6,833 bases of DNA, taken from positions 1-6,833 of the forward strand of contig CAMWVO010000100.1 of assembly GCA_947177695.1 (NCBI GenBank). Direction: 5' to 3'. Of this stretch, positions 1 through 4,713 are shown piece after piece. The translations under genes were made by a program, and so were the position numbers. The first letter of the stretch is position 1. Each line of letters starts with the position of its first letter. The notes beneath the pieces are model-generated. The model had not been told where the DNA came from, searched no databases, and saw only the letters and a program-made list of their open reading frames with translations. This DNA comes from an uncultured Clostridia bacterium. GTDB lineage: Bacteria; Bacillota; Clostridia; Oscillospirales; Ruminococcaceae.

Positions 1-2
1 AT

Positions 3-299
3 AATAATCTCTCCGAGCTTGCTAAAAAACAGATTGCCGCCGAAAATAATGTGGAGGAACTTACTGAAAAGGTTGCTCGACTTGAAAAAGATAATGCTGT
101 GCTTATTGATAAAAATAAATCTCTTAACAATGAATTGAAGTCGGTCAATTCGCTTCGTGATAAGCTTAATTATGCGCTGCGGGAGCTTTCCGATTGGAAA
201 AATAAATATCAAAAGGTTATGGATTTTATAGATAGTCTTGGACTTAAGGATAAGCTGCGGGAGTTTTTGAAGCCTGTTGTTCAGCATAAGTCAAGGTGA
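3..299 (+). CDS. C-terminal end of a coiled-coil protein, possibly a relaxase tail (partial)
   Basis: The reading frame is open from the left edge, so only the last 98 residues are visible and the true start lies outside. A GTG at 51 is in frame but has no ribosome binding site and sits inside a continuous helical stretch, so it is not a start. The visible part is highly charged with a heptad pattern (ELTEKVARLEKDNAVL and onwards), typical of a long coiled coil. It ends in a compact segment, KVMDFIDSLGLKDKLREFL, and a basic tail. MobV/Pre-type and related relaxases of Firmicutes mobile elements often end in such coiled coils, and the position just upstream of an integrase fits, but no catalytic domain is visible. 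It could equally be another element-borne structural or replication protein. The coiled coil is seen; the relaxase identity is inference. Confidence 0.6.
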   Translation, partial: NNLSELAKKQIAAENNVEELTEKVARLEKDNAVLIDKNKSLNNELKSVNSLRDKLNYALRELSDWKNKYQKVMDFIDSLGLKDKLREFLKPVVQHKSR

Positions 300-308
300 G
301 GGTGGTGG

Positions 309-375
309 CATACCCCTTGCAAAAAGACTTGACATTAAAGTGGTAATGTGTTAAAATATGATATGCAGGGGTATG
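309..375. promoter_or_regulatory. inverted repeat framing the integrase promoter (candidate operator)
   Basis: CATACCCCT at 309-317 is the exact reverse complement of AGGGGTATG at 367-375. With one bulged base the match extends to TGCA on the inner side (309-321 against 364-375). The left arm lies just upstream of the -35 box and the right arm starts at the expected transcription start, so the pair brackets the promoter. This fits paired binding sites for a repressor or other element-encoded regulator. Transcripts reading in from the upstream gene could also fold it into a hairpin. The repeat is seen; its function is inferred. Confidence 0.5.
329..357 (+). promoter_or_regulatory. sigma-A promoter of the integrase gene
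   Basis: The -35 box TTGACA (329-334) is perfect and is followed after 17 bases by TAAAAT (352-357), with TGT just before it as an extended -10. Transcription should start near 364, giving a leader of about 50 bases before the integrase start at 413. Such a strong consensus for an integrase suggests that expression is held down by a repressor. Confidence 0.8.
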
Positions 376-412
376 TCATAAAATCTATAATATCAAAAGG
401 AGAGATATTTTT

Positions 413-1549
413 ATGGCTACCATATCAAAAAGAGGTTCTAATTATAGAATTAAGGTGTCATTGGGATATGATACCAACGGGAAACAAATTATAAAATCCA
501 CGACATTTACTCCACCTAACGGAGTTACGCCCAAAAAGGCGGAGAAGCTTGCGACCGAGTATGCTTTCGAGTTTGAAAGACATTGCAAGGGTTACGCAGT
601 ACTTAATGAAAATATGCGGTTTTCGGAACTTGCTGACTGGTATTTTACCAACTACGCACCGATTGAACTCAAAGAAAGCACAGCATACACATATAGGGGA
701 CAATATAATAATCACATTGCCCCAATTCTTGGAAATGTTAAGGTTAAGGATATAAATACGCCGAGGCTTACTCAATTTGTGCAGTCCTTAAAGCTTAATC
801 CAGAAACTGTACGCAAGGTTTATATTGTCATTCAAAGTATTTTTCGCAGAGGTGTGGAGCAAGGTTTTGTCCGTGAATCGCCATGTCACAATGTTATTCT
901 GCCTAAAAATCGCTGCAAGAAGAAAACCTCCTCGCTTGATGAGGAACAAATCAAACGCTTTATGGAAATTCTTGACATCAAACCTTGGGACGAGGATTTC
1001 AAGCGTATAATAAAGGTACTGCTGTACACGGGTATGCGTTCGGGAGAATGTCTTGGATTGATGTGGGAGGATATTGACTTTGATGAAATGACTATCACAA
1101 TTAACCATAATCTTACAGATATTGGAGGCAAGCACACGCTCGGTTCTCCAAAAACGGAAAGCAGCCGTAGAACTATAGGAATGAGCGAGCCACTTGCCAA
1201 TATCTTCAGAGCGCAAAAGAAATACATTGAAGAGATTTCGTCTGCACTTGGCAGCAGCTTTGCCCACCCCGAAATGGTTTTCACATCCGCATTAGGGAAC
1301 TATCGTGACAGGCAATCGGTTTACCATTCATTAAAACGCTTTACAAGAGGGACTGAATTTGAAGCGCTTACACTTCATCAGCTTCGACATTGTAACGCTA
1401 CAATGCTTCTCAACAGCGGTGTTGACATTAAAATAGTATCCGAACATCTCGGTCATTGCGACATAGGCGTAACTGCCAACATCTATGCCGACGTTCTGAA
1501 AAGTACTAAAGCAAAGGTCGCCGATCTTGTCACCTTGAAGCTGACATAA
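413..1549 (+). CDS. tyrosine recombinase / site-specific integrase
   Basis: This 378-residue protein carries out excision and integration of the element by conservative strand exchange between attachment sites. Residues 1-55 resemble the arm-DNA-binding domain of Tn916-type integrases (basic start SKRGSNYRIKVSLGYD). Residues 65-165 form the core-binding SAM-like domain, and 172-378 the catalytic domain. The full active set is visible: Arg209 in TGMRSGE, Lys247 in SPKTESSRRTI, His322 and Arg325 in LHQLRH, His348 in EHLGH, and the nucleophile Tyr358 in ANIYADVL. The length is normal for the family and nothing is broken, so the enzyme should be active. The start is supported by AAAGGAG ten bases upstream of the ATG. 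It stands convergent to rpsI, with its stop 122 bases from the rpsI stop, next to the presumed attachment site. No excisionase gene is visible in the window. Confidence 0.95.
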   Translation: MATISKRGSNYRIKVSLGYDTNGKQIIKSTTFTPPNGVTPKKAEKLATEYAFEFERHCKGYAVLNENMRFSELADWYFTNYAPIELKESTAYTYRGQYNNHIAPILGNVKVKDINTPRLTQFVQSLKLNPETVRKVYIVIQSIFRRGVEQGFVRESPCHNVILPKNRCKKKTSSLDEEQIKRFMEILDIKPWDEDFKRIIKVLLYTGMRSGECLGLMWEDIDFDEMTITINHNLTDIGGKHTLGSPKTESSRRTIGMSEPLANIFRAQKKYIEEISSALGSSFAHPEMVFTSALGNYRDRQSVYHSLKRFTRGTEFEALTLHQLRHCNATMLLNSGVDIKIVSEHLGHCDIGVTANIYADVLKSTKAKVADLVTLKLT

Positions 1550-1551
1550 AA

Positions 1552-1579
1552 AAATCCGTTCCCCCAAAGGAACGGATTT
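1552..1579. terminator. intrinsic terminator between integrase and rpsI
   Basis: An 11-base-pair perfect stem, AAATCCGTTCC at 1552-1562 with GGAACGGATTT at 1569-1579, closes a 6-base loop. Reading on the minus strand it is followed by a run of seven U (complement of 1548-1554), a good terminator for the rplM-rpsI transcript. On the plus strand the U-run is only three, so it stops integrase transcripts less well. It starts two bases after the integrase stop codon and lies on the element side of the presumed junction. Confidence 0.8.
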
Positions 1580-1594
1580 CAAAAATCTTGCAGT

Positions 1595-1637
1595 AAAGAC
1601 CAAACAAAGACCAAATAACATTTGCATGGTCTGCAAA
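1595..1637. repeat. direct repeats next to the attachment site (candidate integrase arm sites)
   Basis: AAAGACCAAA occurs twice with an 11-base period, at 1595-1604 and 1606-1615. A related core in the opposite orientation, TGGTC at 1627-1631, sits in the loop of a perfect TTTGCA/TGCAAA inverted repeat (1621-1626, 1632-1637). Short direct repeats with about one helical turn of spacing, placed between an integrase gene and its core site, are typical arm-type sites for the integrase N-terminal domain. Integrase binding is inferred. Confidence 0.5.
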
Positions 1638-1659
1638 GTACCGAAAAATCGGCATAAAT

Positions 1660-1678
1660 GAGATAGTCTGATTATCTC
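1660..1678. other. candidate attachment-site core (att) at the rpsI stop codon
   Basis: GAGATA (1660-1665) and TATCTC (1673-1678) are perfect inverted half-sites around the 7-base spacer GTCTGAT (1666-1672). Tyrosine recombinases of this type cut at the edges of a 6-8 base spacer between inverted half-sites, so size and symmetry fit. The right half-site lies inside the last codons and stop of rpsI, while the left half-site would come from the element. The other junction, outside the window, should carry the same spacer. Confidence 0.55.
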
Positions 1679-2073
1679 TTTGAGAACTGAGGAGCACGTC
1701 TTGCAGCTTTGAGACCGTACTTCTTTCTTTCCTTCATTCTGGGGTCACGAGTGAGGAAGCCCGCTTTCTTCAGAACGGGACGAAGCTCCTCGTTAACCTG
1801 GAGCAGGGCTCTGGACAGACCGTGACGGATAGCGCCCGCCTGACCTGTAACACCGCCGCCCGCAACAGTGCAGACAATGTCGTACTTGTCGGAATTTTCT
1901 GTAAGGATAAGGGGCTGCTTAACGATCAGCTTGAGGGTCTCGAGACCGAAATAGTCGTCGATGCTTCTGCCGTTGATCGTGATATTACCGCTGCCCGCGT
2001 AAACTCTTACTCTTGCAACGGAGCTTTTTCTTCTGCCTGTTCCGTAAAAATAAGGCTGTTTAGATTCGTACAT
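1672..2073 (-). CDS. rpsI: 30S ribosomal protein S9
   Basis: The 133-residue product is a full-length bacterial S9 (about 130 residues in most species), part of the small-subunit head, whose C-terminal tail reaches the P-site tRNA. Family signatures are present in order: GTGRRKSSVARV (11-22), GGGVTGQAGAIRHG (72-85), RDPRMKERKKYG (109-120) and the terminal QFSKR (129-133). The start is fixed by GGAGG eight bases upstream of the ATG. It follows rplM with a gap of 13 bases and its ribosome binding site begins right at the rplM stop codon, so the two genes are cotranscribed and probably translationally coupled. The mobile element abuts the stop codon, yet the functionally important SKR tail is unchanged, as expected for insertion that respects the gene's 3' end. 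Confidence 0.98.
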   Translation of the reverse strand: MYESKQPYFYGTGRRKSSVARVRVYAGSGNITINGRSIDDYFGLETLKLIVKQPLILTENSDKYDIVCTVAGGGVTGQAGAIRHGLSRALLQVNEELRPVLKKAGFLTRDPRMKERKKYGLKAARRAPQFSKR

Positions 2074-2086
2074 TTACTCCGCCTCC

Positions 2087-2515
2087 TTATATCTCGTAAT
2101 TCTCGGGTTTCTGAGCTTCGTGACCGTGCTCTGCGCCTGCATAGGTTCTCAGACGCTTGAGAGCGGCTCTTCCCAGCGTGTTGTTGGGGAGCATACCGTT
2201 TACAGCGATCATCATTGCTCTTTCGGGCTGATTTTTCATCATATCGCTGTACTTGATCTCCTTGAGACCGCCGATCCAGCCGGTGTGCCACTTGTAGGTT
2301 TTCTGCTCCAGCTTCTTGCCTGTGAGCTTAGCCTTTGCGCAGTTGATGATGATAACATGGTCGCCGCAGTCCGCATGAGGAGCGAAAGTGGGCTTGTTTT
2401 TACCGCGGAGTATGGAAGCAGCTTCGGCGGCAACGCGTCCGAGGGACTTATCCGCAGCGTCAAGCACATACCATTTGCGGCTGATTTCGTTTGCCTTAGG
2501 CATATAAGTTGACAT
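2087..2515 (-). CDS. rplM: 50S ribosomal protein L13
   Basis: The 142-residue product matches the usual length of L13, an early-assembling large-subunit protein. Recognisable segments are RKWYVLDA (13-20), GDHVIIINC (51-59), AVNGMLPNNTLGR (104-116) and HEAQKP near the C terminus (132-137). I chose the ATG at 2515 because AAAGGAG lies seven bases upstream and because this gives the family length. The frame stays open 42 codons further upstream, but that part covers the leader hairpins and the transcription start, so it is not coding. It is the first gene of the rplM-rpsI operon, driven by the promoter at 2641-2669 and preceded by a structured leader that may let L13 control its own synthesis. 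Confidence 0.98.
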   Translation of the reverse strand: MSTYMPKANEISRKWYVLDAADKSLGRVAAEAASILRGKNKPTFAPHADCGDHVIIINCAKAKLTGKKLEQKTYKWHTGWIGGLKEIKYSDMMKNQPERAMMIAVNGMLPNNTLGRAALKRLRTYAGAEHGHEAQKPENYEI

Positions 2516-2634
2516 AATCATTCTCCTTTTGATAATATTTACTCCCGTGCAGACGTAATACTCTGATACGGGAAAACCGGTTCGGGCAGAATGCAGGCAA
2601 CTCAATACGGCATAAACGCCCGTCCGACGCAACA
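2516..2634 (-). promoter_or_regulatory. structured 5' leader of rplM-rpsI (probable L13-type leader)
   Basis: From the predicted transcription start near 2634 the mRNA has about 119 untranslated bases. Close to the gene, CCCGT and ACGGG (complements of 2568-2572 and 2544-2548) form an outer stem. It encloses an inner CAGA/TCTG pairing with a loop of eight bases. Upstream, CGGGC/GCCCG (complements of 2618-2622 and 2583-2587) and an inner ATGC/GCAT can form a second hairpin. Firmicutes L13-S9 operons are known to carry a conserved L13 leader RNA thought to serve autoregulation. The position fits; membership in that family is not proven here because I cannot run a covariance model. Confidence 0.55.
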
Positions 2635-2640
2635 TTGACA

Positions 2641-2669
2641 ATTATACATGAAGAAAAAGCCAAAGTCAA
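2641..2669 (-). promoter_or_regulatory. sigma-A promoter of the rplM-rpsI operon
   Basis: On the minus strand TTGACT (complement of 2664-2669) is followed after exactly 17 bases by a perfect TATAAT (complement of 2641-2646). Transcription should begin near 2634. This near-consensus promoter suits a highly expressed ribosomal operon and stands divergent to the promoter at 2837-2864. Confidence 0.85.
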
Positions 2670-2836
2670 CGGTCAAATTGCCGAATTTTTAAAATATATC
2701 CCTGTATCTCTTTAAATCTCTGCGAATTGCTCTGTTTCTCTCTGTTTCTCGCATTTCATTTTATTTTTGTCGGATGCCGTTTTTTCCTTATGTGAGCCCA
2801 CTTTTTGTTCTGCCCGCGGTCTTTTCCGAAAAGGTA
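2670..2836. other. intergenic spacer between divergent promoters
   Basis: No coding region is supported. The DNA is rich in pyrimidines on the plus strand and contains a perfect tandem repeat of TCTGTTTCTC at 2731-2740 and 2741-2750, with related TCTC-bearing words around it. A small CTTTT/AAAAG inverted repeat (about 2821-2832) lies just upstream of the plus-strand -35 box. Their function, if any, is unknown. Confidence 0.5.
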
Positions 2837-2864
2837 TTGATTTTTTGTAAGATTGTGGTATAAT
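2837..2864 (+). promoter_or_regulatory. promoter of the transglutaminase-like gene
   Basis: TTGATT (2837-2842) and a perfect TATAAT (2859-2864) are 16 bases apart, and TGG directly before the -10 gives the extended TGN form. Transcription should begin near 2871, leaving a leader of about 70 bases. The position shows that the in-frame ATG at 2853, inside this promoter, cannot be the translation start of the downstream gene. Confidence 0.75.
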
Positions 2865-2939
2865 TATATACAGCCGGAAGCTTCAAGCGTCCGCTTTGCA
2901 TCTTTGCAGAATAACCGTGATAATGAAAGGATATCTAAT

Positions 2940-4193
2940 ATGAAAAAGCTTCTCTCGTTTGTCCTGTGCCTACTTACTGCGTTTGCCGTTATAAGCGGTA
3001 CTGTTTTTGAGAACAGCCCCGCCGACATTTCCATCGTTTCCGAGGCGGCAAAATATAACAAAACCATGCTCCCGTATTGTTACCGCAAGCTTACTGACGA
3101 GGAAAAGCTTGCCTACCTTAAGCTCCGCACCGCTTTTATAGACCACAAGGACTCTGTTAATATACAGATACCCGTTGAAAGCGCTGATAAGCTTTCGTAC
3201 ATTATGATGTACGCCGACGTTCTGACCACTTTCAATTTTCCCGTGGGGGACAATGTTGTGGAATATCAGTACTATGCGGATACCCGGGTCACGAGCAAGA
3301 TCATGTTCAAATACGTATACAGCAAAGAGGAGTACGATCTTATAATCAGCGAAGCCGATAAAGCGGCGAAGCAGGTCATTTCGGCTTTTTCGGACGATAC
3401 CGGCGACTACGAAAAGATCAAGTATATACATGATTATATAATCGAAAATACCGCTTATGTCAACAACGGCGGAAACAGCAGCGCCTACGATTCGCTTGTA
3501 AAGGGCGAGGCGAAGTGCGACGGATACGCGCACGCTTTCGATTACCTCTGCGCAAAGGCGGGAATTCGTTCAGCGACCGTGTCGGGCAGCTCCGTCAACC
3601 GTTCCGGAGAAATGGAATATCACGCATGGAACAAGGTGTACTATAATAAAAAATGGTATAATGTGGACGCTACATGGGACGATCCCGAAAGCGATCTTAT
3701 AGAAAATATATCCTATAAATATTTTATGGTAAGCGATAAAGTCATCGGTGAGACCCATGCTCAGTCCGACTATAAATTCTATGTTCCCAAAGCCGTATCC
3801 AACGACGCGGACTACTATAAAATGCACGGCTTGTACGCCAAAACTTTTAACGAAGCCAAAAATATTTTTGCCGACGGAATCGCAGAAGCCGCTAAAGACG
3901 GCAGACATTCCGTTACGGTCAAGTTTGCGGACAAGAGCGTTTACGACCAAATGACGGCTTGTCTGAGAGATGATTCGGAATTTTTTGGCGTGATGGACAG
4001 AGCGGGGCAGAAGTCCGGCGGCAGGATACTTACGGGCGGGTATCTGTACGAGGGAGATACTGTGCAGATGTACACCTATACGGTATATTTCTTTTCTCCC
4101 GGAACCTGCCTCTCGGATTACTATAAAGACCCGAAAAAGGTCGGAAGCGATATGAAAAGCTTTCTTAATGATCTGGGCGTAAAGAACGCATGA
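2940..4193 (+). CDS. secreted transglutaminase-like superfamily protein
   Basis: With the start at 2940 (GAAAGG nine bases upstream) the product has 417 residues and begins with a classic export signal: MKK, then a hydrophobic stretch to about residue 20. The exact cleavage site is unclear. Residues 40-150 are an N-terminal region with YCYRKLTDEEKLAYLKLR, and 155-285 form the transglutaminase-like (papain-fold) core. The catalytic triad is visible: Cys193 in GEAKCDGYAHAF, His228 in EYHAWNKV and Asp243 in YNVDATWDDP. The last 130 residues form a region I cannot assign. Bacterial members of this superfamily are usually exported cysteine proteases or peptidases, often acting at the cell wall, rather than true cross-linking enzymes. 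The substrate cannot be read from sequence. The gene has its own promoter and is not obviously functionally tied to its neighbours. Confidence 0.85.
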   Translation: MKKLLSFVLCLLTAFAVISGTVFENSPADISIVSEAAKYNKTMLPYCYRKLTDEEKLAYLKLRTAFIDHKDSVNIQIPVESADKLSYIMMYADVLTTFNFPVGDNVVEYQYYADTRVTSKIMFKYVYSKEEYDLIISEADKAAKQVISAFSDDTGDYEKIKYIHDYIIENTAYVNNGGNSSAYDSLVKGEAKCDGYAHAFDYLCAKAGIRSATVSGSSVNRSGEMEYHAWNKVYYNKKWYNVDATWDDPESDLIENISYKYFMVSDKVIGETHAQSDYKFYVPKAVSNDADYYKMHGLYAKTFNEAKNIFADGIAEAAKDGRHSVTVKFADKSVYDQMTACLRDDSEFFGVMDRAGQKSGGRILTGGYLYEGDTVQMYTYTVYFFSPGTCLSDYYKDPKKVGSDMKSFLNDLGVKNA

Positions 4194-4221
4194 CCGCGCT
4201 GTGCGCTTGTCAGGCAGAGAA

Positions 4222-4256
4222 TTACCCTTGCCGTCGGATTGCGGCGGCAAGGGTAA
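4222..4256. terminator. hairpin after the transglutaminase-like gene, possible terminator
   Basis: TTACCCTTGCCG (4222-4233) and CGGCAAGGGTAA (4245-4256) form a perfect 12-base-pair stem with an 11-base loop, 28 bases after the stop codon. Neither strand has a U-run behind the stem (AAGTTTACTT follows on the plus strand), so it is not a textbook intrinsic terminator. It may instead protect the upstream mRNA 3' end or act with Rho. The next gene starts 30 bases later without a clear promoter of its own, so partial read-through is plausible. Confidence 0.4.
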
Positions 4257-4286
4257 AAGTTTACTTGTGGCAAAGGATATGAAATT

Positions 4287-4706
4287 ATGGCGTTTGACTG
4301 CAAATTTTACAATGCTCTTCCCGATGAAGCGAAATTGATACGGACAGAGGTATTTATGGAGGAGCAGGGCTTCAAAAATGAATTTGACGAGGACGACCCA
4401 CGCTGCGTCCACGCCGTGATATTCTCGGACGGAAAGCCCGCCGCAACCGGACGGCTGTTCCCGCCCGAAAACGGCGTATGCGTTATCGGCAGGATAGCGG
4501 TGCGGAAAAGCTTCCGCGGAAAAAATCTCGGCGCGGAGACCGTGACGTTCCTTGAAGAAAAGGCGCGGGAGCTTGGCGCGGAGAAGATAGCCCTCTCCGC
4601 CCAATGCAGGGTGCGGGAGTTCTACGAAAAGCTGGGCTATACCGCAGGCGGAGAGGTCTACAGCGACGAGTTCTGTCCTCATATACATATGGAAAAGCTG
4701 CTGTAA
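4287..4706 (+). CDS. GNAT family N-acetyltransferase, ElaA/YjcF type
   Basis: The 139-residue product has the length of a single GNAT domain and transfers an acyl group, usually acetyl from acetyl-CoA, to an unknown amine. The N-terminal IRTEVFMEEQGFKNEFDEDD (18-37) and the C-terminal FYEKLGYTAGGEVYSDE followed by PHIHMEK are hallmarks of the ElaA/YjcF group. The acetyl-CoA pyrophosphate loop is seen as IGRIAVRKSFRGKNLG (67-82), with RGKNLG matching the RxxGxG/A signature in relaxed form. The start is supported by AAAGGA nine bases upstream. It lies downstream of the transglutaminase-like gene in the same direction, separated by a hairpin, and may be read partly from that transcript. It meets the serine hydrolase gene head to head with only 7 bases between the stop codons. 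The substrate of this group is not established. Confidence 0.88.
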   Translation: MAFDCKFYNALPDEAKLIRTEVFMEEQGFKNEFDEDDPRCVHAVIFSDGKPAATGRLFPPENGVCVIGRIAVRKSFRGKNLGAETVTFLEEKARELGAEKIALSAQCRVREFYEKLGYTAGGEVYSDEFCPHIHMEKLL

Positions 4707-4713
4707 TGCGCCG

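Larger units (their letters stand above)
1..1672. mobile_element. terminal part of an integrative element inserted at the 3' end of rpsI
   Basis: The block ends precisely at the rpsI stop codon and contains a coiled-coil gene fragment, a tyrosine integrase, a terminator, direct repeats and a candidate crossover site in that order. An integrase gene lying next to an attachment site at the 3' end of a conserved gene is the standard arrangement at one end of an ICE, IME or prophage, and rpsI 3' ends are known targets for such elements in Firmicutes. The DNA here is visibly richer in A and T than the ribosomal genes and the chromosome to the right. The other end and the cargo lie left of the window, so the element type (conjugative, mobilizable or phage) cannot be decided here. 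The exact boundary is inferred from the 7-base spacer at 1666-1672. Confidence 0.75.

Noticed and set aside
51..299. A complete small gene starting at GTG 51
   Set aside because: The frame is open to the left edge, there is no ribosome binding site before the GTG, and the coiled-coil pattern runs through it. It is an internal Val codon of a longer gene.
318..366. Invertible (phase-variable) promoter flipped by the adjacent integrase
   Set aside because: The segment between the arms is only about 49 bases, shorter than typical invertible promoters. Inversion would point the promoter into the 3' end of a gene on the opposite strand. A paired operator is more likely.
2516..2641. N-terminal extension of L13 from an ATG at 2641
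   Set aside because: The ATG overlaps the -10 box and the extension covers the structured leader. The ATG at 2515 has a proper ribosome binding site and gives the family length.
2853..2939. Earlier start of the transglutaminase-like protein at 2853
   Set aside because: This ATG lies within the promoter, between the -35 and -10 boxes. Starting at 2940 gives a proper ribosome binding site and an intact signal peptide.
3570..4688. Long minus-strand open frame of 372 codons
   Set aside because: It runs antisense through both the transglutaminase-like gene and the acetyltransferase, which have clear catalytic motifs. It has no recognisable domain of its own.
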